From the NCBI RefSeq assembly GCF_028683095.1, contig NZ_JAJUBC010000003.1, forward strand, positions 62,001-126,000: a stretch of 64,000 bases of DNA, read 5' to 3'. The translations under genes and the position numbers were made by a program. This DNA is from Enterovibrio gelatinilyticus (lineage in GTDB: Bacteria; Pseudomonadota; Gammaproteobacteria; Enterobacterales; Vibrionaceae). Position 1 is the first letter of the stretch; every line of letters starts with the position of its first letter. The notes under the pieces were generated by a model. That model saw only the letters and a list, made by a program, of their open reading frames with translations, had not been told where the DNA came from and searched no databases. Shown in pieces: positions 26,208 through 34,926 of this stretch.

Positions 26208-27656
26208 ATGATTAGTCCAGAAAGTCTCCATTTGGGCATGATGCTCGCCGAAACGGGCATGTTAGAACATGCTGTCACGGAAGTGATGGCGAAGCCGCAA
26301 TTGCTGTTGATGACGGAAACCAGCCCTACGGCAAAATCTGCCGTGAGAAGGCATATCCGCAAGTGGCGGCATTCGGTAAAACGTCGTTTAAGTAACGACT
26401 GCATTACTGAAGAACTCAAGCAAGAGATTGCTTTGTATCAAGAAGCGGTGCAATTGACACAACATGGCTTTTCTCAACATGCCAAAGGCATGATTAAGCA
26501 ACTTGAAGGGAAGTCTGAATTCTATCTTGCTGCGAGACGTATGCTTGAAAAAAACATGTCTCAAGAAACACCCATGTTCCAATCGTATTTCTGCAATAAA
26601 TGGTATGAGCATTTAGCTGCGTCGATAAAAGGTGCCCAACAAAAAGAGTTGGAGGCGCACAAAGACAAACTACTCAATGAGCTTTATCAGCGAATAGAGA
26701 CTTACAAGACGCTAGAAAACGTTGAGGAGCGAGGCACGCTTGAAAAAGTCGGCCGTCTTTGGGATTTGGCTTCGTCCAAAGTGACTCAGTCTGACGTGGA
26801 TTTGCTTAAGCGATTCGTGGCGTTTTTAAAAGATAATCAGGATTTACAAGATATTGCCCAAACCTTAGGTCGAATGGCCAGTGATGTAGATGATCCTTCA
26901 CTGCATCGCTCTCCTGCTGAAGAGTTACAAATGGTAGAAGAGCCCGCAGACAATGTTGCTGACGATATTGTGGGTGTTCACCAGAGTGATAATCTTGAAA
27001 AGATTGTCCCTAATGAGATTATCTACCTTGCTGAACCTGCACTGGAAATACTGTTCTATAAGCATTTTGCAGATAAACGCTTGTTAACTTACCGTATGCA
27101 GGGCATGCAACGGTCCCTCCGTAAGGTCAAAGCTTTTAAACCTGAAAGTAAACAGGTTGATATTGAAAAAGGACCATTTTTGATTTGCGTGGATGCGTCT
27201 GGCTCAATGAGCGGGTTTCCTGAACAATGCGCGAAAGCAATGGCTTATGCATTGATGCAAATCGCAGTGAAAGAAGATCGGGACTGTACGGTGATGATCT
27301 TTTCAACCGATCATATTTGTTATGAACTAACAGGTGAGGGCGGGTTGAAAGAGGCGCTTAATTTCTTGTCATACACATTTCATGGTGGAACCGATCTCTC
27401 TCCAGTGTTGACACATTCCATTGATCTGATGGGAACCGATAAGTATAGGAATGCGGATCTCGTTGTGATTTCAGATTTCATTGCGCCTGAGCAACCGAAA
27501 GAAGTGCAAGCGCAAGTTGATGACCTTAAGCGTCAGCACAACCGCTTTCATGCGGTTAACTTGTCCAAATATGGCAACCCAAAACTCATGAGCATGTTTG
27601 ATCATGTGTGGGATTATCACCCTTCATTGATGGGGCGTTTGCTGAAACGTTTCTGA
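26208..27656 (+). CDS. viaA: VWA-domain protein ViaA, partner of RavA
   Basis: The 482-residue protein has a helical N-terminal region and a C-terminal von Willebrand factor A domain (about 320-480) with a full MIDAS motif DASGSMS (about 330) plus the later threonine (GGTDLSPV) and aspartate (ISDFIAP). ViaA binds RavA and stimulates its ATPase activity. A strong binding site (GGGGAGG) precedes the start. The operon ends at the next terminator. Confidence 0.92.
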   Translation: MISPESLHLGMMLAETGMLEHAVTEVMAKPQLLLMTETSPTAKSAVRRHIRKWRHSVKRRLSNDCITEELKQEIALYQEAVQLTQHGFSQHAKGMIKQLEGKSEFYLAARRMLEKNMSQETPMFQSYFCNKWYEHLAASIKGAQQKELEAHKDKLLNELYQRIETYKTLENVEERGTLEKVGRLWDLASSKVTQSDVDLLKRFVAFLKDNQDLQDIAQTLGRMASDVDDPSLHRSPAEELQMVEEPADNVADDIVGVHQSDNLEKIVPNEIIYLAEPALEILFYKHFADKRLLTYRMQGMQRSLRKVKAFKPESKQVDIEKGPFLICVDASGSMSGFPEQCAKAMAYALMQIAVKEDRDCTVMIFSTDHICYELTGEGGLKEALNFLSYTFHGGTDLSPVLTHSIDLMGTDKYRNADLVVISDFIAPEQPKEVQAQVDDLKRQHNRFHAVNLSKYGNPKLMSMFDHVWDYHPSLMGRLLKRF

Positions 27657-27672
27657 TCTGAATTGGTTTACG

Positions 27673-27710
27673 AACAAAAACGCCCCGTTATAAAACGGGG
27701 CGTTTTTGTT
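27673..27710. terminator. Bidirectional terminator between viaA and the LysE gene
   Basis: A 17-bp perfect stem (27673-27689 with 27694-27710) contains the GC-rich core CGCCCCGTT and AACGGGGCG and is flanked by A and T runs, so it works for both convergent genes. Confidence 0.93.
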
Positions 27711-27737
27711 GGAAATACCTTGATGACTTGCAGATAA

Positions 27738-28355
27738 CTACTGCTTATCTGAGAAAGCCAATTTTAGGCCAAGAGCTGCAAAACTCCCTGCAAACACACG
27801 TTGCAGTACAATCGAAGCACGTTCGGAGTGAATAATGAAATCTCTTACGCTAACGGCAAGCGCACCATAAAAAATGAACACAACAAACGTCATTGTCATG
27901 AAAATGCTGCCAAGAAGTAGCATATAGGCAGCCGGTTCAACAATGCTAGCGGGAACAAATTGGGGCAAGAAAGCCATGAAAAATACCGTGAGTTTGGGGT
28001 TGAGAATATTCATCAAACAGCCCTTGATCGCTATGTCATACATGCTTGTGTTCTTGGCTTTATCGTTAAGTGATAACGCACCGCTAGATCGCCACATAGA
28101 CACTGCAAGGTACATCAAGTAAGCCACGCCTGCATACTTAACGACTTGAAACGCCAACGCGCTGGTATGAAGAATAATCGCGAGCCCTGTGATGCTGGCA
28201 ATGAGAGAGGGGATAATGCCAAATGTGCAGCCAACGGAAGCCCAAATACTCGCTCGAAACCCCATTAATAGTCCCGTTGAAATGGTATAGAGCACACCCG
28301 TACCAGGGATTAGAACCACGACAATTGATGTGACTAAAAACTCGATGCTAACCAT
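27738..28355 (-). CDS. LysE/RhtB family amino-acid exporter
   Basis: The 205-residue membrane protein has about six hydrophobic segments and the family's pattern near the start (IPGTGVLYTISTGLLMGFRASIWASVGCTFG) and in the middle (LNPKLTVFFMAFLPQFV). The family exports amino acids such as homoserine, threonine or lysine; the substrate is not identified. ATG 28355 has AAGGAG 5 bases ahead. Its upstream region contains the heptamer repeat at 28521-28576, so its transcription could be affected by repeat length or by read-through from the ABC operon. Confidence 0.88.
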   Translation of the reverse strand: MVSIEFLVTSIVVVLIPGTGVLYTISTGLLMGFRASIWASVGCTFGIIPSLIASITGLAIILHTSALAFQVVKYAGVAYLMYLAVSMWRSSGALSLNDKAKNTSMYDIAIKGCLMNILNPKLTVFFMAFLPQFVPASIVEPAAYMLLLGSIFMTMTFVVFIFYGALAVSVRDFIIHSERASIVLQRVFAGSFAALGLKLAFSDKQ

Positions 28356-28520
28356 GATCACTCCTTTTGTTCGTTAGTTTATTGGAGTAAGTCTATCTAT
28401 TTCGTTTACTGGATGTCAGTGAATTTTAAACTGTTATCGAAGAGTATCAGTGTTGAAGCAGAGTTAAATTAGCCCAGTTCGGCCTAGTGTTTTACCAATA
28501 AATGATTTGTATATACTAAG

Positions 28521-28576
28521 AAGAAAGAAGAAAGAAGAAAGAAGAAAGAAGAAAGAAGAAAGAAGAAAGAAGAAAG
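28521..28576. repeat. Eight perfect tandem copies of the heptamer AAGAAAG
   Basis: The sequence from 28521 to 28576 is exactly eight copies of AAGAAAG (pure purine on this strand), with a ninth partial AAG ahead. It lies after the ABC operon and 165 bases before the LysE start. On the leftward RNA it reads CUUUCUU repeated. Such tracts change copy number by slippage. Confidence 0.97.
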
Positions 28577-28592
28577 CGGCCAAGGCCGCTTT
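28540..28592 (-). terminator. Hairpin plus repeat-derived T-rich tail ending the ABC operon
   Basis: AAAGCGGCC (28573-28581) and GGCCGCTTT (28584-28592) form a 9-bp hairpin 27 bases beyond the last ABC gene. On the leftward strand the tail that should be a U-tract is made of the CTTTCTT repeats. Loop size of 2 means the top pair opens. Confidence 0.7.
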
Positions 28593-28618
28593 GGTTTTAA
28601 CAGAGTCGGTGAACATGG

Positions 28619-29413
28619 CTAACTGAGTAGCAAACTGTCATCAGCCAGCTCTTCACCGCGCACTTTACTGAACATTTCAAGCAAATCTGGCACACCCATA
28701 TTGGCGCGTTCTTCGCCTGCAACATCCAAAACAATTTCACCCTGATGAAGCATGACCGAACGGTCACCGCAGGCCAGCGCATCTTTCATCGAGTGCGTCA
28801 CCATGAGCGCCGTTAAGCCGAACTCGGTGATGACTTTTTTCGTCAAATCGATGACAAAAGCAGCCATTCGCGGGTCGAGCGCCGCAGTGTGTTCATCCAG
28901 CAACAGCAACTTACTGTCAGATAGCGTTGCCATGACCAGACTTACTGCTTGGCGTTGGCCGCCAGATAGCAAACCAATGCTATCGCCAAGACGGTCTTCC
29001 AAACCTAACCCCAAAATTGAGATACGATCTTTAAAGATGTCTCTGCGCTTTCTGGTCAGCGCCATACTCCATCCACGATGTGAACCTCGCTTGAAGGCCA
29101 ACGCCAAATTCTCTTCAATAGTCAGTGATGCACACGTGCCAGCGAGTGGGTCTTGAAACACCCGTGCAGCCAAACTGGCACGCTGGTGGACTTGTTGTTT
29201 CGTGACATCAATACCATCAATAATCACACTCCCGCCAACCATTGGCGTCTCGCCGCTGACAGCGCCAAGTAGTGTTGATTTGCCTGCACCATTTGAACCG
29301 ATGATCGTCAGAAACTGATTTTTGGGTACGGTCAGCGAAACACGGCGAAGGGCTCGGTTTTCTAGCACTGTACCTGGGTTGAAGGTGACCTGAATGTCTT
29401 TTAACTCAATCAT
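28619..29413 (-). CDS. ABC transporter ATP-binding protein (TrpX-type system)
   Basis: The 264-residue nucleotide-binding subunit has Walker A GSNGAGKST (about 37-45), the signature LSGGQ (about 148), Walker B LLLLDEHTA (about 170) and the switch histidine in VTHSM. The protein type goes with branched-chain-type permeases. It is the last gene of a three-gene operon and overlaps the permease gene by 4 bases. It powers uptake by the adjacent permease and binding protein. Confidence 0.9.
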   Translation of the reverse strand: MIELKDIQVTFNPGTVLENRALRRVSLTVPKNQFLTIIGSNGAGKSTLLGAVSGETPMVGGSVIIDGIDVTKQQVHQRASLAARVFQDPLAGTCASLTIEENLALAFKRGSHRGWSMALTRKRRDIFKDRISILGLGLEDRLGDSIGLLSGGQRQAVSLVMATLSDSKLLLLDEHTAALDPRMAAFVIDLTKKVITEFGLTALMVTHSMKDALACGDRSVMLHQGEIVLDVAGEERANMGVPDLLEMFSKVRGEELADDSLLLS

Positions 29414-30321
29414 CGTGCTACCCCTGCTTCTTTGACCTTCTTGTTCTTTTGGTACTGTTGACGCACCTTAGGAGCTATCAATGCCAATGCAACGAGAAGT
29501 GCGGTAACAAGGTTTAGATCTGATGCTTTCAAGCCAAACATGCCGGAGCTTAGAGCAAAGGCGACTGCTAGACGATAGAGAACAGAACCCAAAATAACAG
29601 CGACAACGGCAACCCATACTTTGCGGCCAGGAATTAAGGTTTGACCTAAGATCACCGAGGCAAGACCAACAACGATGGTACCCACACCAGAGGTAACGTC
29701 AGCGAAACTGTTTGTTTGCGCAAACAGCGCACCAGAAAAGCCAACAAAGCCATTGGAAAGGGCAAGGCCCACGTAGGTGTAAAAGGCGGTGCTGCCGCCT
29801 TGTGCTTTTACCATGCGAGCGTTGACACCTGTTGCCCGTAAACCTAAACCAAAATCACTCGCGAGCAAGCGGATGATAAAGAGAGCGCTTAATACCACCA
29901 GAACAAATACAACGAGTGGACGAGCGTAAACGGGGTCAATTCCCATGTTTTCAAATGGCGTTAAGATAGTATCAACGCCCAGCAGCGCAATATTGGGACG
30001 ACCCATAATGCGAATGTTGATCGAAAACGCAGCAATCATGGTGAGGATACTGGCAAGCAGGTTCAGAATGCCGCATTTCACTGTCAAAAATGCGGTGATT
30101 AGCCCGGTTGACGCTCCTGCTAATATGGCAGCAAACGTGGCAATCCAAGGGTTAACACCCGCGATGATGAGAGTGGCTGCAACAGCAGCTCCCATAGGGA
30201 AGCTGCCATCTACAGTCAGGTCAGGAAAATCGAGAACCCGAAAGGTAAGATATACGCCTAGTGCAACTAGGCCATAAACCAGACCTACTTCCAGCGTGCC
30301 AAAAAAGGCAATTGAGGTCAT
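29410..30321 (-). CDS. ABC transporter permease (TrpX-type system)
   Basis: The 303-residue protein is strongly hydrophobic with eight or more membrane segments and belongs to the branched-chain amino-acid-type permease family (FRVLDFPDLTVDGSFPMGAAV near the start). A basic C-terminal tail follows. It lies 19 bases after the binding-protein gene and overlaps the ATPase gene. The three together form an importer in the inner membrane. Confidence 0.9.
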   Translation of the reverse strand: MTSIAFFGTLEVGLVYGLVALGVYLTFRVLDFPDLTVDGSFPMGAAVAATLIIAGVNPWIATFAAILAGASTGLITAFLTVKCGILNLLASILTMIAAFSINIRIMGRPNIALLGVDTILTPFENMGIDPVYARPLVVFVLVVLSALFIIRLLASDFGLGLRATGVNARMVKAQGGSTAFYTYVGLALSNGFVGFSGALFAQTNSFADVTSGVGTIVVGLASVILGQTLIPGRKVWVAVVAVILGSVLYRLAVAFALSSGMFGLKASDLNLVTALLVALALIAPKVRQQYQKNKKVKEAGVAR

Positions 30322-30340
30322 GTTGTACGACTCCTACCGA

Positions 30341-31309
30341 TTACTTTTCTACAGATGTTGCACGATCAAGCAGAGCCTGAGGCACAGTAATGCCAAGCTT
30401 TTGTGCCGCTTTCTGGTTAATCACCAGATCAGAACCAACAGCAACTTTTGCAGGTAGTGCTGACACTTCTTTGCCATCAAGCAGAGCTGCTACGTAGTCG
30501 GCGGTTTGCACGCCAATTTGGTAGTAGTCAAAACCCAGTGCGGCAATTGCGCCATTTGGAATGTACGATGTTGCACCACCAATAACGGGTTTCTTCGCTT
30601 GGTTTGCTGCGCCGATAAGGCCGTCAATCGCACTTGCAACCGTATTGTCTGTTGGGGCGTAGATGACATCCGCTTTTGACGCGACAATTTGTGCAGCAGA
30701 TTGAACGTCGGCACTTCTTAGCGCGGTACCTTCGATGACAGTTAAACCTTCATTTTTCGCGGCTTCTTGAAGCAGTTCGACCAGCGCAACGGCATTAGAT
30801 TCGCCTGGGTTGTAAACAACCCCAATCGTTTTCATGTTCGGCAGTAGTTCTTTCGCCAAAGCAACGTGTTGAGCAACAGGAGACAAGTCAGAAAGGCCTG
30901 TGACGTTTGCACTTGGCTTGCTCATGTCTTTAATAAGTTTTGCGCCAACAGGATCGGTTACCGCAGTGAATACCACAGGAATGGATTTCGTTGCTGCAAC
31001 GAGTGCTTGTGCGGAAGGCGTCGCGATACCGACAAGTACGTCAGGACTTTCACCAACATATTGGCGAGCGATCTGAACTGCGATGGCAGGATTGCCTTGT
31101 GCCGTTTGGTAAGAGAATTCGAGGTTTTCACCATCGATATAGCCTTTCTCTTTTAGTCCATCGAGTAAACCTTGGCGTGTTGCATCAAGTGCTGGGTGTT
31201 CAACGATCTGCGAAACCGCAACTTTCGCTGTTTCCGCAGATACGGCAAAGGGGGCAGAAAAAAGTGTCGCGGCACAGCACGCCGATACAAATAGTTTTGA
31301 AATATCCAT
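30341..31309 (-). CDS. ABC transporter substrate-binding protein (ABC_sub_bind/TrpX type)
   Basis: The 322-residue periplasmic protein has a Sec signal peptide (about 1-25, ending VSA) and the two-lobed fold of the ABC_sub_bind family (VAVSQIVEHPALDATRQGLLDGL, IPVVFTAVTDPVGA, PVIGGATS). Related operons in Gram-positive bacteria (TrpXYZ) import tryptophan or other aromatic amino acids; the ligand here is inferred only by family. ATG 31309 sits 6 bases after AAGGAG; an upstream GTG is less likely. An inverted repeat just upstream may regulate it. Confidence 0.88.
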   Translation of the reverse strand: MDISKLFVSACCAATLFSAPFAVSAETAKVAVSQIVEHPALDATRQGLLDGLKEKGYIDGENLEFSYQTAQGNPAIAVQIARQYVGESPDVLVGIATPSAQALVAATKSIPVVFTAVTDPVGAKLIKDMSKPSANVTGLSDLSPVAQHVALAKELLPNMKTIGVVYNPGESNAVALVELLQEAAKNEGLTVIEGTALRSADVQSAAQIVASKADVIYAPTDNTVASAIDGLIGAANQAKKPVIGGATSYIPNGAIAALGFDYYQIGVQTADYVAALLDGKEVSALPAKVAVGSDLVINQKAAQKLGITVPQALLDRATSVEK

Positions 31310-31332
31310 CACGTTCTCCTTGATGAGTGACC

Positions 31333-31351
31333 ATTGGTAAAATGCACCAAT
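31333..31351. promoter_or_regulatory. Inverted repeat ATTGGT-N7-ACCAAT in the leader of the ABC operon
   Basis: ATTGGT (31333-31338) and ACCAAT (31346-31351) lie about 24 bases upstream of the binding-protein start codon. This could be an operator or a small hairpin near the ribosome binding site. Confidence 0.4.
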
Positions 31352-31961
31352 TTTTCCGTCACGTGTTAATCCATTGTTATATAGAAAATTTCATGTCAAA
31401 TCAGGCACTAAAATACGGCATGAGATGACTTGTGATATTGCGCGTAATGCATTTATTTGCACATTTACTGTTAACTATATGAATAAGATAACAAAAATGT
31501 GAATCGCCTAAATTTCACCCAGTAATTTGGTTGGCAGAATTTATCAATATTCACGGACTTATATGTTAATAAATATGCCGCCTTTAAGTTATATGCTAGT
31601 GAAAGATATGTCACAATCCAATTCTACTGGTTCAGTCTGCTTTTTGTGAGAAACTTTGATCTCCGTATGACGAACAATAAGAATTTTACACTGTAAACTG
31701 ACGACTTCGTTTCTTTTCATGAGCATCATAGTTAGGCCAATATCACTTTTTCGCTTTCAAATGGACGATCCCGCTCTCATTTACAAATACCCCTTCCGGT
31801 ATTGGCGAAAATATAAGCATGTTTGTGGGGCAAGCCAAAAAGCACGTAATTTACCCTGAAATATTCTCTCTCTGCATATATGATCCCCGTCATTCACCAA
31901 TCTCTGAGCCCACGTTACGAATGATGGGTAACCCATATAACTATAAAGAGATTGGCATATT

Positions 31962-32014
31962 GGGGCTTTGCGCTAACGATACTGAGATACGGACTCAGCG
32001 CATTTGAATGCCCC
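31962..32014 (+). promoter_or_regulatory. Nested hairpin in the nhaD leader
   Basis: Three stems nest in order: GGGGC (31962-31966) with GCCCC (32010-32014), GCG (31970-31972) with CGC (31999-32001), and CTGAG (31982-31986) with CTCAG (31994-31998). A T-run follows about 10 bases later and the nhaD ribosome binding site about 25 bases later. The layout could be an RNA control element or attenuator; no known riboswitch family is recognised. Confidence 0.35.
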
Positions 32015-32051
32015 TGCATTAGAATTTTTTGGTTCGCTCGGAGGCACAAGG

Positions 32052-33476
32052 ATGAAGCTTTTTCTAGGGCTCATGTTGCTATTCTCTAGCAATGCGCTCG
32101 CATCTGGCAGTGATGCTGGTTTTATCGACTTAACAAACTCGGCCGTTGGCTATATTTCCCTCATTATATTTGCAGCTGCATACACTCTCGTGATGCTGGA
32201 AGAACAACTGCATCTTCGAAAATCCAAACCTGTCTTGTTAGCGGCTGGTTTGATTTGGTTACTACTGGGTTTCGCGTATTCAAATGCCGGCAACATCGAG
32301 ATTGCTAAAACGGCTATTGAACACAATCTACTCGAATATGCTGAACTTATGTTGTTCTTGCTCGTGGCCATGACCTACATTGCTGCGATGGAAGAGCGCC
32401 GGCTCTTTGACGGGCTTAAGGCTTGGATTTTAGGTAAGGGATACGATCTTCGACAACTCTTTTGGATCACCGGTATTTTGTCGTTTTTCATATCCCCGAT
32501 TGCAGACAATCTCACTACCGCGCTCTTGATGTGTACGGTTGTGATGAAAATTGGTGCGGACAATCCTCGGTTTATTAACCTGGCGTGTGTAAACATCGTC
32601 GTCGCAGCCAACGCTGGTGGGGCATTTAGCCCATTTGGTGATATTACAACCTTAATGGTATGGCAGGCGGGCATTGTTTCGTTTTCTGAATTTGGCGCCT
32701 TATTTGTTCCCTCTGTGGTCAACTATATTGTGCCTGCCGTTATCATGTCGATGTTCGTTCCGAAAGAGCAACCGAACGTTGTGCAGGAATTTGTTGAGAT
32801 TAAACGCGGTGCTCGACGCATCGTCGTACTGTTTTTGTTAACTATTATTACGGCGGTTGGTTTCCATGGTTTGATTCATTTCCCACCAGTGATCGGCATG
32901 ATGATGGGCTTGGCCTATTTGCAGTTCTTTGGTTTCTATCTTCGCAAAACGCTTCCTCGTTCATTGGCAAGGAAACGCGCTGTGGCTCAGGCCAAACAAG
33001 ATGAAGCTGCACTTAAACGCTTGGGGTCAGTTGTACCTTTTGATGTGTTCAGACGTGTATCACACGCTGAGTGGGACACATTACTGTTTTTCTACGGCGT
33101 TGTTATGTGTGTTGGTGGCTTGAGCTTGATTGGTTATTTAAGCTTGGTATCCAATGTGATGTATTTGCAGTGGGATCCCATCTGGGCCAATACGATAGTA
33201 GGGCTGCTCTCCGCGGTGGTCGATAATATACCGGTGATGTTTGCAGTACTTACCATGCAACCCGACATGTCTTTGGGCAATTGGTTGTTGGTAACACTGA
33301 CAGCGGGTGTGGGCGGCAGTTTGTTATCATTAGGGTCAGCTGCGGGTGTTGCATTGATGGGGCAGGCGAGAGGCATGTATACATTTTTTGGTCACTTAAA
33401 ATGGGCCCCTGTTATCATGCTGGGTTATATAGCTTCTATTTTCACCCATTTATTCATTAACAGCGCAGCGTTTTAG
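32052..33476 (+). CDS. nhaD: Na+/H+ antiporter NhaD
   Basis: This inner-membrane antiporter expels sodium or lithium in exchange for protons in halophilic bacteria. The 474-residue protein has an N-terminal signal-like helix (cleavage after ALA possible) and about 11-12 further hydrophobic segments, with the family motifs ISPIADNLTTALL and NAGGAFSPFGDITTLM in the transport core. ATG 32052 has GGAGG 7 bases ahead. It is a single-gene transcript ending at the next terminator. Confidence 0.93.
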   Translation: MKLFLGLMLLFSSNALASGSDAGFIDLTNSAVGYISLIIFAAAYTLVMLEEQLHLRKSKPVLLAAGLIWLLLGFAYSNAGNIEIAKTAIEHNLLEYAELMLFLLVAMTYIAAMEERRLFDGLKAWILGKGYDLRQLFWITGILSFFISPIADNLTTALLMCTVVMKIGADNPRFINLACVNIVVAANAGGAFSPFGDITTLMVWQAGIVSFSEFGALFVPSVVNYIVPAVIMSMFVPKEQPNVVQEFVEIKRGARRIVVLFLLTIITAVGFHGLIHFPPVIGMMMGLAYLQFFGFYLRKTLPRSLARKRAVAQAKQDEAALKRLGSVVPFDVFRRVSHAEWDTLLFFYGVVMCVGGLSLIGYLSLVSNVMYLQWDPIWANTIVGLLSAVVDNIPVMFAVLTMQPDMSLGNWLLVTLTAGVGGSLLSLGSAAGVALMGQARGMYTFFGHLKWAPVIMLGYIASIFTHLFINSAAF

Positions 33477-33499
33477 TATAAATCACGAAAAAACGATAG

Positions 33500-33524
33500 A
33501 GCGACCCACTTGGGTCGCTTTTTT
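33500..33524 (+). terminator. Terminator of nhaD
   Basis: AGCGACCCA and TGGGTCGCT form a 9-bp stem followed by six T residues, 24 bases after the nhaD stop. Confidence 0.92.
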
Positions 33525-33591
33525 GTATTGAGCTATTGGCGGCAGTTTTGCAAAATAGCCCCATCAACATGGGTAACATATTGGAAATACG

Positions 33592-34050
33592 ATGATCTCT
33601 AAGTGGGCAGTACGTTTCTATCAAATGGCAGAGCTTGTAGGCTCTTGGAGTAAAGACCCTTCAACACAGGTGGGAGCGGTGATTACCAAGGGTAATCGTA
33701 TCGTTTCTGTGGGTTTCAATGGTTACCCTCATGGCATTTCAGACAGTGCTGATACCGACGATCGCGAAATGAAGTTATTAAAAACGCTTCATGCGGAAGA
33801 GAATGCCATTCTTTTCGCTAAACGAGATCTGGCTGAATGTGAAATCTGGGTAACACATTTCCCTTGTCCTAACTGTGCTGCCAAAATCATCCAAACGGGT
33901 ATCACCAAAGTATTTTGTCCTGAGCAAAGTGAAGACTTCCTTTCTCGTTGGGGTGAAAAAATCAAAGTCAGCGCTGATATGTTTTCGCAAGCGGGTGTTG
34001 AGGTGAATTGGTTGCCATTAGCTGACCTGCCACCGAAACGCGACGTGTGA
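33592..34050 (+). CDS. Deoxycytidylate (dCMP) deaminase family protein
   Basis: This zinc enzyme converts dCMP to dUMP, feeding thymidylate synthesis. The 152-residue protein has both zinc motifs: H67-A-E69 in LHAEENA and C92-P-N-C95 in FPCPNCAAKI. The N-terminal part (KDPSTQVGAVI) is typical of the ComEB/dCMP-deaminase family. It has no obvious operon partner; the parvulin gene lies 64 bases downstream on the same strand. Confidence 0.9.
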   Translation: MISKWAVRFYQMAELVGSWSKDPSTQVGAVITKGNRIVSVGFNGYPHGISDSADTDDREMKLLKTLHAEENAILFAKRDLAECEIWVTHFPCPNCAAKIIQTGITKVFCPEQSEDFLSRWGEKIKVSADMFSQAGVEVNWLPLADLPPKRDV

Positions 34051-34114
34051 CACTGAGTGTGATATGGGTATAATCAGCGCCCATATCGAAACAGCAGTAG
34101 AATAGGGGTGCGTT

Positions 34115-34393
34115 ATGGCCAGCACTGCACATGCACTTCACATTTTGGTGAAGCACAAAGAACAAGCTGAAGATATTATTCAGCAACTAGAGAAAGGCAA
34201 GAAATTTTCTGACCTTGCAAAGAAGCACAGTACTTGCCCGTCAGGTAAGAAAGGTGGAGATCTTGGTGAGTTTAGAAAGGGTCAAATGGTGCCGCAGTTT
34301 GACAAGATTTGTTTTACAGGTGAGTTGCTGACACCGCACTTAGTGAAAACTAAATTTGGATATCACGTGGTGAAGGTTCTATACCGGACTTGA
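34115..34393 (+). CDS. ppiC: Peptidyl-prolyl cis-trans isomerase, parvulin type
   Basis: The 92-residue cytoplasmic protein is a single parvulin domain that closely follows E. coli PpiC (93 residues): ALHILVK at the start, [18 protein letters not shown] in the middle and [11 protein letters not shown] at the end. These include the active-site histidines and cysteine. It catalyses isomerisation before proline. A strong bidirectional terminator follows. Confidence 0.95.
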   Translation: MASTAHALHILVKHKEQAEDIIQQLEKGKKFSDLAKKHSTCPSGKKGGDLGEFRKGQMVPQFDKICFTGELLTPHLVKTKFGYHVVKVLYRT

Positions 34394-34431
34394 GCGTCGA
34401 AAGTACCAAGCAAAGCTGGTAAATAGAAAAT

Positions 34432-34463
34432 AAAAAGGAGGTGACAGTGTCACCTCCTTTTTT
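34432..34463. terminator. Bidirectional terminator whose core is a matS site
   Basis: AAAAAGGAGGTGACA (34432-34446) is followed, after one base, by its exact complement and a T-run. It separates ppiC from the convergent leftward gene at 34492. Confidence 0.92.
34441..34453. other. matS site (MatP binding), exact match
   Basis: GTGACAGTGTCAC fits GTGACRNYGTCAC at all positions and forms the top of the ppiC terminator stem. Confidence 0.8.
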
Positions 34464-34491
34464 GTTGCTATATCTCGCACTAAACGTGATA

Positions 34492-34926
34492 TTACTTAGC
34501 GAAGATTTCGCGGAATTCGCGCTTCATCGCAGGCTTCAAACGAGCTTGCTTAAGTTGCTTAGCGAGGTCTTTTACACAGTTATGAAGCAGTTTGTCCAAT
34601 AGACCTGCTTTGTAATCTTGTGTTTGCTCGTCAGTCATATCATCAAATTTCATGTCCTGAGTTTCGGTCATGAAATCAATGCCGGCATAGCTTTGGCTAA
34701 GGCTAACAAGAGCATGGAACTGTTCGAAGTTATCCAGAATGTTTTGAGCACTCGCAGGTAGTGTGTCCCATGATTCACGAACCACGTCTTCAGAGGCTTC
34801 GTGAACAGACGCCAGCATGGTGTACAGTTCTACAGGTACTTGCTCAAATTTAATCACTTGTTGAAGTTCTGCAGACAGATCTTCAAGCTTCACGGTTTCT
34901 ACAGCTTGGTTAGCTTGTTCAGACAT
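34492..34926 (-). CDS. Hypothetical protein, probably DUF3069 family
   Basis: The 144-residue protein is acidic in the first two thirds and basic at the end (KQLKQARLKPAMKREFREIF), predicted helical, without signal peptide. It resembles, from memory, the DUF3069 family of Vibrio and Shewanella. No function is known. It is a single gene that ends at the bidirectional terminator. Confidence 0.65.
   Translation of the reverse strand: MSEQANQAVETVKLEDLSAELQQVIKFEQVPVELYTMLASVHEASEDVVRESWDTLPASAQNILDNFEQFHALVSLSQSYAGIDFMTETQDMKFDDMTDEQTQDYKAGLLDKLLHNCVKDLAKQLKQARLKPAMKREFREIFAK

Larger units (their letters stand above)
31310..32051. other. 742-base AT-rich intergenic region between the ABC operon and nhaD
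   Basis: This gap holds the divergent control regions of the ABC operon and nhaD. A 62-codon frame at 31819-32007 has no ribosome binding site and no recognisable sequence, so I do not call it. Apart from the ABC-leader inverted repeat (31333-31351) and the nested hairpin before nhaD (31962-32014) I see no defined element. Confidence 0.5.

Noticed and set aside
28521-28576. Heptamer tract considered as a CRISPR array or coding repeat
   Set aside because: Units are 7 bases with no spacers and no frame; it is a simple tandem repeat.
31819-32007. 62-codon open frame upstream of nhaD
   Set aside because: No binding site, no recognisable domain, and unusual composition for a Vibrio protein; treated as leader sequence.
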